Shown: positions 1 to 7,623 of the stretch, in pieces
Layout of the letters: every line of letters begins with the position of its first letter
Position numbering within the stretch: position 1 is the first letter of the stretch
Source of the DNA: Methanosuratincolales archaeon
GTDB taxonomy: Archaea; Thermoproteota; Methanomethylicia; Methanomethylicales; Methanomethylicaceae
DNA: 14,598 bases
Reading direction: 5' to 3'
NCBI GenBank assembly: GCA_937930465.1
Contig: CALGKV010000136.1
Location: forward strand, 1 to 14,598
Program-made: the position numbers and the translations under genes
The notes under the pieces: model-generated
The model's input: the letters and a program-made list of their open reading frames with translations, nothing else
Database searches by the model: none
What the model was told of the DNA's origin: nothing

Positions 1-2
1 GC

Positions 3-845
3 GCGATGTACTCGCCATCTCTCAGCGCCCTCATCTCTGAGAAGGTCAACGACAGCGACCTTGAAGCCGCATACACCTTCCAGTCGGTTCTTGTCCAAGC
101 AGTCTACGGGTTCAGCGCCATGATCGGGTGGGTCCCGGAACTGCTCGCGGGCTCGGGATACGCTCTAGCTGATGCCTATAGGATCGGCATAGTCTGGCTG
201 GTCCCGCTCGGCTTCGCAGCGGCTTTTCCGGTGCTCAGGGTGAGGAAATCAGGGTATCGCCCAAAAAAGGGCTTCAGGATAAGCAGGAACCCTTTGATCG
301 TAAAGTTGACGTTCACGCAGGCGCTCATAGGGTTCGGCGCCGGGCTATCGATCCCGATGCTCTCCTACTACCTTAGCGCCAAATTTGGGGTGGAGTCGGG
401 CCCGATAGGGACCGTCAATTCTATCGTGAGCTTCATCGCAATACCTTTCTTCTTCCTTGCCCCTTCCATCGCGCATAAGTTCGGATCCCTCACGGCGATC
501 GTGGTGCCGCAAGTTCTCTCCATCCCTCTCATGGCGCTTCTACCGCTAAGCCCAAGCTTCGGGGTGGCCGCGCTCCTGTTCGTTTCCCGCCAGATACTGA
601 TGAACATGTCCTCGCCCTTGCTGACCGCGTTCATAATGAGGCACGCAAGCCCTACCGAGAGGGCAACTACGTCAGCGATGACCGCGATCGCATGGAGGAT
701 ACCCAATTCAATAGCGGCCCAGATTGGCGGATCCCTCTTCGACTTCAGCCTCGACCTTCCGCTTTATGCCACATCTGCGATCTACTCGGTCTACATCGCA
801 GTGTTCTTCTTGCTCTTCAGGGGCATGGAGAAGGAATCGCCTTGA
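3..845 (+). CDS. MFS transporter, 5'-truncated by window edge
   Basis: Membrane transporter of the major facilitator superfamily; substrate unknown. The frame is open to the left edge (codon 3-5 is Ala), so the ATG at position 6 is probably internal and the N-terminal part lies outside the window. About eight hydrophobic segments are visible, which fits TM5-12 of a 12-TM protein. A basic cytoplasmic loop (VRKSGYRPKKGFRISRNP) separates the segments, as expected for the central MFS loop. Near the C-terminus, the segment around RHASPTERATTSAM resembles the loop between late TM helices that MFS proteins share with their first half. It converges with the ABC permease at 990. Family call fairly secure; substrate cannot be inferred. 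Confidence 0.8.
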   Translation, partial: AMYSPSLSALISEKVNDSDLEAAYTFQSVLVQAVYGFSAMIGWVPELLAGSGYALADAYRIGIVWLVPLGFAAAFPVLRVRKSGYRPKKGFRISRNPLIVKLTFTQALIGFGAGLSIPMLSYYLSAKFGVESGPIGTVNSIVSFIAIPFFFLAPSIAHKFGSLTAIVVPQVLSIPLMALLPLSPSFGVAALLFVSRQILMNMSSPLLTAFIMRHASPTERATTSAMTAIAWRIPNSIAAQIGGSLFDFSLDLPLYATSAIYSVYIAVFFLLFRGMEKESP

Positions 846-914
846 GAACTGATCATTGACACTGGGCTTTGAATCCGTCGCAACTCAACCTGCTGTATGG
901 ACACCCTGCCGGAC

Positions 915-980
915 CAAAACCCTTTTTGCTGCACTCACTTTTCTCTGGTTGAGGAAGAATCATAGGAAAAGGAAAAATGA
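915..980. terminator. Convergent T-run termination region
   Basis: The 144-base convergent gap between the MFS gene and the ABC permease has no gene. On the + strand a CCCTTTTTG run lies at about 918-926, followed by a second T-run near 940. On the - strand, T5 and T4 runs (complement of 967-977) lie just past the permease stop. Archaeal transcription commonly stops at such T-runs without a hairpin. Assignment is by sequence only. Confidence 0.4.
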
Positions 981-989
981 GAGATCTGT

Positions 990-2279
990 TCAGTCCGCCT
1001 TCCTAGCCCTGAAGCTGATCCTGGCGGTCATTATCCTCTCTGAGCTGAAGATCTTAGCTGCAATGTAGAGCATCGCAAGGGTGAAGCACGCCATGTAGAC
1101 AAGCCCAATCAGGCTCATCCCGTAGTTCCCAGTAATGAGTGCCTGGGAAGCCAGTGCTGGATAGGTGAACGGGATCAGGTAGAGCACTGCTTGCATCGCC
1201 GGAGGCAGTGCGCTTATGTCTCCCATCATCATGAATATCGCTGGTAGGAAGACCGGGACTATTACGATCCCGATGATCGACTGTGCCCCTCTGACGTCCT
1301 GAGCCAGAGTGCCGAGGGTCAGCGCGATCGCCAATGCGGAGATGAGTGCGCCGAATATCGAGAGCCCGAGGATCAGGTACCCTTCCGGCGCTGGAGCGAG
1401 CTTGAGCCCTGCCTGCCCCAAATCGCCGGCTCCAGCCCCCGCGCTTCCGAGCACCGCTCCAATGTAATAGGTGAATGCGAAGACGTTAGCAACCGTAGCC
1501 AGCAGTGCGACCGTGACAGATCCCGCAAGCTTGCCGAAGAGTATGCTCATCCTGCTCACTGGGACTGTCAGGAGCGTCTCGAGCGTCTTGGCCTCCTTCT
1601 CGATCGCTATTGATGTGGCTGCGATTTGCATCGCCAGGATAAGGACGAGCATAATTACGATAGGCCCCATAAGCGTCTGCATCTGCACTGTGCCCTGAAG
1701 CACTGCCGGGCTGATTCGGAAGGCCTCCCCCTTGATTACGGACTTGTAGTCCTGCCTGATCGGGTTGAGCAGGGCATTCGGATCCCTATCCGGAGCCTCC
1801 TCAGAGACGAGCCGCCTCACGAGTTCGCTCCTGAAGGAATTGATGATCTGGTCCACGCGACCCGACTTGATGAACTCGACCATTGAGAAGTCCTTGAAGT
1901 TGACGTAAATCACGACGCCTGACCAGTTGCCGCCCGTGATGTTGCTGGTGAAGCCAGCCGGGATGCAAAGTAGGACGTCGCCCCCTGAGAGCACACCTAG
2001 GCTCGACTCAGGGGGGCCCGAAATCTTGTTGACTTCCACATTGTTGGCACCGAAGTAATCCAGCAGGGCTTGCGAGATCGAACCATTGTCCTCGTCGACC
2101 ACATAGATCGAGAGGTTCCCGTACGCCTTTTCGATCGTGGATCCGGTGGAGACGCTTATCGCAGCGCCCATCAGCGGCAGGAGGAGCGCCGGGAATATGA
2201 TGATGCCCACCAGGATCTTGGGATCCCTCAGGAGATCCTTGATCTCCTTTATAACAAGAAGCCTCAGTCCGCTAGGCAA
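990..2279 (-). CDS. ABC-2 type exporter permease (NatB-like)
   Basis: Membrane half of an ABC-2 exporter, 429 aa. It has an N-terminal amphipathic start (LLVIKEIKDLLRDPK), one TM at about residues 22-43, a large extracytoplasmic region of about 150 residues, then roughly five TM segments from about residue 205 to 420. This is the layout of NatB/ABC-2 membrane proteins. The motif around EKEAKTLETLLTVPVSR after the second TM is a hallmark of the family, being the coupling-helix region that contacts the ATPase. The start is a TTG overlapping the ATPase stop by 8 bases (TTGCCTAG); a GGTGGTC SD sits 7 bases upstream of it on the - strand, which supports this start. Substrate unknown; NatAB sodium export and drug or lipid export are both possible. 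Confidence 0.85.
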   Translation of the reverse strand: MPSGLRLLVIKEIKDLLRDPKILVGIIIFPALLLPLMGAAISVSTGSTIEKAYGNLSIYVVDEDNGSISQALLDYFGANNVEVNKISGPPESSLGVLSGGDVLLCIPAGFTSNITGGNWSGVVIYVNFKDFSMVEFIKSGRVDQIINSFRSELVRRLVSEEAPDRDPNALLNPIRQDYKSVIKGEAFRISPAVLQGTVQMQTLMGPIVIMLVLILAMQIAATSIAIEKEAKTLETLLTVPVSRMSILFGKLAGSVTVALLATVANVFAFTYYIGAVLGSAGAGAGDLGQAGLKLAPAPEGYLILGLSIFGALISALAIALTLGTLAQDVRGAQSIIGIVIVPVFLPAIFMMMGDISALPPAMQAVLYLIPFTYPALASQALITGNYGMSLIGLVYMACFTLAMLYIAAKIFSSERIMTARISFRARKAD

Positions 2280-3003
2280 AGCCGACCACCTTCATGAAGG
2301 CTTCCTCTAGAGTATCCCCTCCGTACTTCGAGACGAGTTCGCCAGGCTTTCCGACCTCGACTACCCTGCCTGCGTTTATGAATGCGACCCTGTCGCACAT
2401 CTTCTCGACCTCGAGCATGTTGTGGCTCGAGAGCAGAACAGTTATCCTGTTCATCCCCGCGTATTCCTTGATCAACTTCCTGAGCTGGAATGCGTGGGTG
2501 ACATCGAGCCCGGAGGTCGGCTCGTCAAGTATCGCGAGCCTGGGCTTAACCATAAGCGCACGCGCGAGCTGCAGCCTCCTCTTCATGCCCTTGCTGTACG
2601 TCGAAGACTTATCCCTCAGCCTGTCTCCTAGCGCAGAGATCCTTATCCCCTCCGCCACCGCCGTTTCAACCTCTTCCTCACTCCTATAGTAGAAAGAAGC
2701 CATGAGCCTGAGGTACTCGAGCCCTGTGAGGTTCTGGTAGGCCCCAGCCTCCTCAGGGAGGTAGCTGATCAGCCGCCTCACCTCCGCAGCCTCCCTGACG
2801 ACGTCCTTGCCGCAGACAGCAACTTGCCCCGAGGTCGGCTTTATGATGGTGGCGATTATCCTGAGAGTGGTGGTCTTCCCAGCCCCGTTCGGACCGATCA
2901 GCCCAAAGACATCCCCCTCATTGACCTCCATGGAGATGCCGTCCACAGCCCTCCTCTTAGAGAACTCCTTCACAAGGTCCTTAATGAATATCGCTTGAGG
3001 CAT
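2272..3003 (-). CDS. ABC transporter ATP-binding protein (NatA-like)
   Basis: Cytoplasmic ATPase of an ABC-2 exporter, 243 aa, complete. Walker A is GPNGAGKTT (about residues 37-45), the signature is YSKGMKRRL (about 136-144), Walker B is LAILDEP (about 157-162) with the D-loop SGLD, and the H-loop His is at about 194. The Q-loop position reads YLPEEAGAY, i.e. Glu replaces Gln, as is usual in the PEE-type ATPases of ABC-2 exporters. Its stop overlaps the permease start, so the two form a pair. The ATG at 3003 lies about 30 bases downstream of a TATA box, so the transcript is expected to be leaderless or nearly so. Confidence 0.93.
   Translation of the reverse strand: MPQAIFIKDLVKEFSKRRAVDGISMEVNEGDVFGLIGPNGAGKTTTLRIIATIIKPTSGQVAVCGKDVVREAAEVRRLISYLPEEAGAYQNLTGLEYLRLMASFYYRSEEEVETAVAEGIRISALGDRLRDKSSTYSKGMKRRLQLARALMVKPRLAILDEPTSGLDVTHAFQLRKLIKEYAGMNRITVLLSSHNMLEVEKMCDRVAFINAGRVVEVGKPGELVSKYGGDTLEEAFMKVVGFA
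2284..2292 (-). promoter_or_regulatory. RBS deciding the TTG start of the ABC permease
   Basis: On the - strand AAGGTGGTC precedes the TTG, with 7 bases between GGTG and the start. It lies inside the end of the ATPase gene, so the permease is probably translated by coupling or re-initiation. Confidence 0.6.
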
Positions 3004-3028
3004 ATTGGGAGATTATGGAGGGCTCCTC

Positions 3029-3040
3029 TTTATACATATT
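3029..3040 (-). promoter_or_regulatory. TATA-type promoter of the ABC operon
   Basis: The - strand reads AATATGTATAAA here. An archaeal start site about 25 bases downstream would fall near 3008, only about 5 bases before the ATG at 3003, which predicts a near-leaderless mRNA. Confidence 0.55.
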
Positions 3041-3084
3041 GGAATCTGCAGAAGTTTGGTAACAAAACGTGATTTTTTTAATAT

Positions 3085-4383
3085 TCAGTTCCTTGCCCAT
3101 GCTCTTTCGAGCAACTTTTTCGGGATTTTTAGTAGCAGGTACAGGATGAATGTGAATGCGAAGGCGGGCATCGTCGCTCCCACCCCGGGGTGGCAGGACT
3201 GGACATAGAAATAGAACCCCGTCCCCGCAGCCCATGAGGCTACCGCCGTGACGCTTAGCCCGCGCCAGTGCCAGTACCGACCTTTCGGATTGTAGAGGGC
3301 CTCTACATCATAGCCCCTCTTGGAAACAACGAAGTAATCTGCGATCACCACAGCGAACATCGGCACGAAGACCGCGCCAATCACATAAAGGAACGCCACG
3401 AAAGCGTCCATCCAAGGTATGAAGGCGATAGCCGTCCCGGCTATGCCCGTGAGGAGGCTCCCCTGCCACTCCTTGACCTTCGGGAAGATGTTGACCAGCG
3501 ACATGTTCGCCGAGTATATGTCCAGGAACGTGGTCGTTATCGTGCCCAACCAGATTGCAAGGAGCGCGAAGGTGCCGAATGCTGCGCCGCCGATCTCCGC
3601 CACGTAGACTGTTGGGTCAGTCAAGCCGAATACTAGCGCACAAGCCAGCCCTGTCACGAAGAACCACGCATTTACTGCCCCTTGCCCTATGAAAGCGCCT
3701 GCGAATGAGCCGATCACCGATTTCCCGAAGCGCATATAGTCTGCGGCGAGTGGCGCCCAGGATAGCGGTATTATGAGGGCCAGGTCGAAGGCTATGCTCG
3801 GAGGCATCCCGCCAGCTGGGGACGATGAGATTGCGTCAAGCCCCCCGCCGGAGAAGACTGCAATATTCATCGCGAGAGCGATGAGCACTAGCAGGGTGAC
3901 GGAGACCCGCGTGAACCACTTCCACCCCTCAGCCCTGAATAGCGCCAGGAGCGTGCACGCAGCGCCTCCTATCATTATCCACAATGGGAATCCGGTCACC
4001 CCGAAGAGCATCTTGCAGAGCAGGTCCGCTGCTGAAGCGTTTATGTATATCATCCATGCCGTCCAGCCTATGAGCGTCACGTAGTTCAAGACACTCATCA
4101 GGTAAGACCCCCGGATCCCGAAGCTCCCCCTTATAGAGACCATTGAAGGGATTCCTTTCTCCGCGCCGATTACCCCTGCAGCCGCAAAGATCGCACTGCC
4201 GACGGCAGATCCGGCTACAATCAGGAGTAGCCCTTGCATCCAGCCGACTGGGGCAAGATAGCTCCCGCTGTACCAGACATTGACCGCTATTGCGGAGCCC
4301 GCCCAGATTAGAGCCATGTCCAAAAACGAGAGGACCCTGTGCCTCGGTTCAACTGGATAGATCGCGGATTCGTCGTAGCTCAT
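3085..4383 (-). CDS. NCS1-family nucleobase/cofactor permease (CodB/CytX-like)
   Basis: Integral membrane symporter of the nucleobase:cation symporter-1 family, 432 aa, with about 12 hydrophobic segments. The N-terminus (PVEPRHRVLSFLDMALIWAGSAIAVNVWYSGSYLAP) and the segment GIPSMVSIRGSFGIRGSYLMSVLNYVTLIGWTAWM are typical of NCS1 proteins. In that family TM1 and TM3 carry the substrate-binding aromatics and the sodium site. The C-terminal part DYFVVSKRGYDVEALYNPKGRYWHWRG is also characteristic: these carriers typically have a YF-rich cytoplasmic segment after TM10. Known substrates include cytosine, purines, hydantoin and hydroxymethylpyrimidine; the sequence does not separate these. The ATG at 4383 follows its own TATA box. 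The upstream COG1237 gene could hint at a pterin or pyrimidine-related role, but this is speculative. Confidence 0.88.
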   Translation of the reverse strand: MSYDESAIYPVEPRHRVLSFLDMALIWAGSAIAVNVWYSGSYLAPVGWMQGLLLIVAGSAVGSAIFAAAGVIGAEKGIPSMVSIRGSFGIRGSYLMSVLNYVTLIGWTAWMIYINASAADLLCKMLFGVTGFPLWIMIGGAACTLLALFRAEGWKWFTRVSVTLLVLIALAMNIAVFSGGGLDAISSSPAGGMPPSIAFDLALIIPLSWAPLAADYMRFGKSVIGSFAGAFIGQGAVNAWFFVTGLACALVFGLTDPTVYVAEIGGAAFGTFALLAIWLGTITTTFLDIYSANMSLVNIFPKVKEWQGSLLTGIAGTAIAFIPWMDAFVAFLYVIGAVFVPMFAVVIADYFVVSKRGYDVEALYNPKGRYWHWRGLSVTAVASWAAGTGFYFYVQSCHPGVGATMPAFAFTFILYLLLKIPKKLLERAWARN

Positions 4384-4393
4384 TTGGCCTCGA

Positions 4394-4405
4394 CCGAGAC
4401 CTCGG
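4394..4405. repeat. Short dyad CCGAG-AC-CTCGG at the predicted NCS1 start site
   Basis: A perfect 5-bp inverted repeat with a 2-base spacer spans the predicted transcription start of the permease gene. It could be a second operator half or chance. The overlapping CTCG..CGAG pattern makes it look conspicuous in an otherwise AT-rich leader. Confidence 0.2.
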
Positions 4406-4413
4406 AAATAAAA

Positions 4414-4421
4414 AATATAAA
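4414..4421 (-). promoter_or_regulatory. TATA box of the NCS1 permease
   Basis: The - strand reads TTTATATT here. A start site about 25 bases downstream falls near 4392, giving a leader of only about 9 bases before the ATG at 4383. Confidence 0.6.
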
Positions 4422-4427
4422 CCTTCC

Positions 4428-4449
4428 TAAAAGTAGGTTATAACTTTTA
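4428..4449. promoter_or_regulatory. 7-bp inverted repeat upstream of the NCS1 promoter
   Basis: TAAAAGT (4428-4434) and ACTTTTA (4443-4449) form a perfect dyad with an 8-base spacer. It sits immediately upstream of the BRE/TATA of the permease gene. The position and a 22-bp length suit a dimeric winged-helix or ribbon-helix-helix regulator. The dyad is seen; its role is inferred. Confidence 0.35.
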
Positions 4450-4506
4450 TAATGCTTGGCTGGTTTCAGGGGCTTGTCTGATTTGATTGCAAAGATGTGC
4501 GAATCA

Positions 4507-5418
4507 CTAAAGCACGATTCTCATACCAGTGCATGCTGGCCTCACGGCATCGCCAAGCCTATCACGCATATGGCAAATTGCAGCCAAGCCTGTGCAGTGG
4601 CATGGCATCACCCTTCTCACTCCGATCTCCTTCATCGCCACAGCTGTCATCTCGAGCTTCTCATTCCCTGCGTCGTTGAGGTGGAAACCGCCTATGACTG
4701 CGAAGACCTCATTAATCCCCGTTATCTCCCTTGCATGCTTTATTGTATTGATCACCCCTGAGTGCGCACAGCCCGTCACGACCACCAGCCCCTTGCCCTC
4801 CACCGCCGCAACGACGCCCATGTCGTCCCTGAAATCGTCCTTCTCAAGCCCGTCGCCTCTTCCTATGAAGAACTCGGTCTCTGGGCGCTCGAACGAGTGC
4901 CTGCCAATCTCCCCGGTTGTGATTAGCCACCCCTTGACCTGCTGTGGAGCGCCCGAGCCGATTATCGAGACCCCTGCAGCATTCAGGATCTTTGGGTCGA
5001 ATGGCATCCCTATGCTGGCCAGGTTCCCCCTGACCTTCTTAAACCGGGGGAGGAATGCATCGCTGTGCGTTACGACTCTCGAGGGCGCGCAGCCTGATCC
5101 GAGCAGCTTCGGCAGCCCCCCCGAGTGGTCGTAATGCCCGTGGCTCAGCACCACGTCCTCTACCATCCCTAGCCCCAGAGCCCCCATGTTGTTGAGAAGC
5201 GGCACCCCCGTCTGCCCGGTGTCGAAAAGGACCCCTTCTCTGCCGTGCCGGATCAGGGCAGAAAACCCGTGCTCCCCTAGCACCCCCCTTGCGGCCGGAG
5301 AGACCATATTGTCGCAAAGTATCGTGATCTCTATCTCATCGATCTCCCTCAAGCTCACCAAGCGCCCTGTCCGCTCCTGCAAATCACTTGCTGAAGGCTC
5401 CTCAAAAAGGTGGCGCAT
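4507..5418 (-). CDS. Metallo-beta-lactamase-fold hydrolase, COG1237 (MJ0301-like)
   Basis: Soluble metal-dependent protein of 303 aa with the MBL fold. The metal motif SHGHYDHSGG (residues 92-101; H93, H95, D97, H98) is intact. Further expected ligands lie in TGCAHSG (H219), GGFHL (H246) and PCHCTG (H274). The last three motifs are distinctive of COG1237, whose archaeal members are annotated as 7,8-dihydropterin-6-yl-methyl-4-(beta-D-ribofuranosyl)aminobenzene-5'-phosphate synthase, a methanopterin-pathway enzyme. Many COG1237 proteins have no tested function, so the reaction remains a family-level guess. The core begins at about residue 29 (EIEITILCDNMV); the 28 residues before it are extra. 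A GTG at 5358 would remove most of them, but the ATG at 5418 is about 23 bases from a weak TATA (CTTTTAGG), consistent with a leaderless start. Divergent from the LysE gene. Confidence 0.85.
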   Translation of the reverse strand: MRHLFEEPSASDLQERTGRLVSLREIDEIEITILCDNMVSPAARGVLGEHGFSALIRHGREGVLFDTGQTGVPLLNNMGALGLGMVEDVVLSHGHYDHSGGLPKLLGSGCAPSRVVTHSDAFLPRFKKVRGNLASIGMPFDPKILNAAGVSIIGSGAPQQVKGWLITTGEIGRHSFERPETEFFIGRGDGLEKDDFRDDMGVVAAVEGKGLVVVTGCAHSGVINTIKHAREITGINEVFAVIGGFHLNDAGNEKLEMTAVAMKEIGVRRVMPCHCTGLAAICHMRDRLGDAVRPACTGMRIVL

Positions 5419-5494
5419 AAAATCATGGTGAAAAGACCTAAAAGCCCAATTTTGAATAGGATATCGACTGTGCCTTCAAGAAGAGTGGTTTGCC
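5419..5494. promoter_or_regulatory. Divergent promoter region, COG1237 gene / LysE gene
   Basis: 76 bases separate two divergent starts. For the leftward gene a TATA-like CTTTTAGGT (complement of about 5437-5445) lies at the right distance for a leaderless start. For the rightward gene the AT-rich GAATAGGATATC (about 5455-5466) is the best candidate and is weak. No dyad was recognised. Confidence 0.35.
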
Positions 5495-6106
5495 ATGGAA
5501 ACAGGAATCTTCCTCGCAGGGATCGCGCTCGGGCTTTCGCTAGCGGCCCCGCCTGGGCCAGTGAACGCACTGATGGCAGCACAGGCCATATCGTCATCCC
5601 GCCTGAACGGATTCCTAGTCGGGCTCGGGGCGATGACCTCTGACGCGACTTTCATGGCGATCACCTACGTGCTGAGCGGTCTGCTGGTCCTCGACGGAAC
5701 CGCCCGCGGCGCCCTCTCAATGGTCAGCTTCTGCCTCATGCTATTCCTAGCTTACCTGACTTGGCGGGCTTCAGGGCGGATAGACCTAAAACCCAAGAAG
5801 AGTGTGCACATACCGTACCTGACCGGGCTGACTGTAGGGCTTACTAACCCTTTCCAGATCTCCTGGTGGATGAGTGCAGGGCTCTCGCTGATATCCAGCA
5901 TCGGGCTGACAATCATAATTGGCTTCTTCATCGGCATCCTGATATGGATCACGAGCTTCCCGTCCGTGCTGAGCTGGGCAGGGAAGGGGCGCCCATGGGT
6001 CTACAGGGGTGTCATATACTTCTCGGTTGGGCTGCTACTCGCTTTCGCAGCGTGGTTCTTCTACAATGGCATAGGGCTGCTCGGGATTGCCCCTTTCGAT
6101 ATATGA
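5495..6106 (+). CDS. LysE/RhtB-family amino-acid exporter
   Basis: Small membrane exporter of 203 aa with about six hydrophobic segments, the usual size for LysE/Rht proteins. The N-terminal helix holds the family motif AAPPGPVNALM (residues 17-27). The middle has TVGLTNPFQISWW, matching the conserved TNP..WW-type segment at the start of the second half. LysE/Rht members export amino acids such as lysine, arginine, threonine or homoserine; the substrate here cannot be told. The ATG at 5495 is the first good start; no strong SD is seen. It converges with the TldD gene 37 bases downstream. Confidence 0.82.
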   Translation: METGIFLAGIALGLSLAAPPGPVNALMAAQAISSSRLNGFLVGLGAMTSDATFMAITYVLSGLLVLDGTARGALSMVSFCLMLFLAYLTWRASGRIDLKPKKSVHIPYLTGLTVGLTNPFQISWWMSAGLSLISSIGLTIIIGFFIGILIWITSFPSVLSWAGKGRPWVYRGVIYFSVGLLLAFAAWFFYNGIGLLGIAPFDI

Positions 6107-6143
6107 TCCATCCCCCTTTCGTGCGGGGCAAGCAAGCTTAGGC

Positions 6144-7559
6144 TTATCTGCCCCGGAGATGGATGCCGCGCATGCGCATCGAGGGTCCCCCAGTCCAGAC
6201 TGGGACACCCTGCTCCGGCTGCCCCTTGCCGCACGTGGCTGCCTTGAACATGAGGTCCCTTCCGACTGCGTCGACGCTCGAGAATATCACTTCAGTCGTC
6301 GCCTCTATCACGGGCGCCCTGACCGGATCCCTTACTTCCCCTCCCACTATCATGTATGCCTCCAATCCCACGTACCTGTTGTTCCACCTGATGTCGTCGA
6401 TGTTCCACTCCTGGAAGCTCTTGATATACACGCCCCTCCCAACTCCCTCGATCATCTCCTCCAAGGTGTAGTCGCCCGGTTCCATGAATGTGTTCGACAT
6501 TCTGACGATCGGCTCTCTTGCGTAGGACGACGCCCGCATTGACGCATTGCTCGACACCCCGAAGTCGTAAGCAGTCTCCCTGCTATGGAGGAACTCGTTG
6601 ACCCTCCCATCCCTTATAAGCGCCTTTCTCCTAGCGGGCACGCCCTCGTCGTCGTATAGGTAGAAGCCGTACGAAGCCGGCAGCGTCGGGTCGTCCGAGA
6701 TGTTCACCGCAGCGCTCCCGATCTCCCTCCCCAGCATGCCAGGCTTCAGGTAAGACTCGCCCGCCTGCGCGGCTTCCCTGCCCATGATCCTGTCAGCCTC
6801 CTGCGGGTGACCGCAGGCTTCGTGGGATATTATGCCCGTGACCTCCCCGCCGACAACAACGTCGTACTTCCCTGGGGAAAGAGCCCTGCCATCCCTCAGC
6901 ATCCTGGCCATCGCCTCCGCCTCCTCCCTCGCGATTGCTTCAGGGGAGATTATCCCTGCTCTCTCCCAGCCGCCGGATTCGCCAAGCTGCACGATCCTCT
7001 GTAGGGATCCTTTGCCGCCCTCGTAGGCTGTGATTATGAAGTAACCCTCGACCCTAGGCACCAGAGACCTCACCTCGGTCCCCTCAGAGTTTATGTAATC
7101 CTTCTCTTCGACGCTCCCCCCTAAGACAAGGAGTCTGTTGGGGAACCTCGCCCCTTTGACCCCCGTTATCGAGGCGTCGATAGATTCCAGGAGCTCAATC
7201 GCTTCGCTCGGCTCCACTGCTGTAGGGAGCGTCCTGTAGTCTGCCTTCCATTCAGCCTTCACAGCCTTCTCGCTCGACAGGGATACTTTCTTGCAGGAAC
7301 CAGACAGCGCCTTCGCTGACCTTGCTGCCCTAAATCCCGCCTCCCTCATCCCATCTCTAGTTAGCATGTTCGTCGAGGCGAAGCCGAGCGCCCCGTCAAC
7401 GATTGCCCTCACAGCGATCCCGTGCGCCTCCACATACTCAGGGGGCTCAGCCATTCCGTTCTTGAGCACAATTTCCATCCCAACTTTCCTCTGGGACCTG
7501 ACCTCAGCGTATCCTGCCCCTTCCCTGAGCAGGCAATCAAGCAGCCACTGGAGATCCAT
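6144..7559 (-). CDS. tldD: TldD-type zinc metalloprotease
   Basis: Cytoplasmic TldD/PmbA-family metallopeptidase, 471 aa from the ATG at 7559. The zinc motif HEACGH (HExxxH, about residues 246-251) is intact. The downstream CGKGQPEQGVPVWTGGP (from about residue 443) supplies the third ligand Cys, as in E. coli TldD. The domain order (N-terminal alpha/beta part, central HExxxH, C-terminal beta-rich part) and length match TldD. In bacteria TldD works with TldE/PmbA on unfolded peptides, including microcin maturation and CcdA turnover. The open frame extends to a GTG at 7571, but GGTG at 7566-7569 on the - strand is a well-placed SD, 6 bases before the ATG, so 7559 is preferred. It follows the hydrolase gene by 64 bases and may be co-transcribed, though an AT-rich TTAATATT lies at the end of that gene. 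No TldE gene is adjacent. Confidence 0.92.
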   Translation of the reverse strand: MDLQWLLDCLLREGAGYAEVRSQRKVGMEIVLKNGMAEPPEYVEAHGIAVRAIVDGALGFASTNMLTRDGMREAGFRAARSAKALSGSCKKVSLSSEKAVKAEWKADYRTLPTAVEPSEAIELLESIDASITGVKGARFPNRLLVLGGSVEEKDYINSEGTEVRSLVPRVEGYFIITAYEGGKGSLQRIVQLGESGGWERAGIISPEAIAREEAEAMARMLRDGRALSPGKYDVVVGGEVTGIISHEACGHPQEADRIMGREAAQAGESYLKPGMLGREIGSAAVNISDDPTLPASYGFYLYDDEGVPARRKALIRDGRVNEFLHSRETAYDFGVSSNASMRASSYAREPIVRMSNTFMEPGDYTLEEMIEGVGRGVYIKSFQEWNIDDIRWNNRYVGLEAYMIVGGEVRDPVRAPVIEATTEVIFSSVDAVGRDLMFKAATCGKGQPEQGVPVWTGGPSMRMRGIHLRGR

Positions 7560-7565
7560 AGCAAA

Positions 7566-7569
7566 CACC
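7566..7569 (-). promoter_or_regulatory. RBS deciding the TldD start
   Basis: GGTG on the - strand lies 6 bases from the ATG at 7559 and overlaps the two in-frame GTG codons upstream. Those GTGs are therefore unlikely to be the starts. Confidence 0.5.
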
Positions 7570-7623
7570 ACTCAAGCGCCTACCAAAAGGCAGCGACGCA
7601 TCAGATCTCTATGGTGCACAATA

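Noticed and set aside
4456..4761. 101-codon + strand frame near the NCS1/COG1237 gap
   Set aside because: Most of it is antisense to the 3' end of the COG1237 gene; the Cys/His content comes from the opposite-strand metal-binding region and is not a zinc finger.
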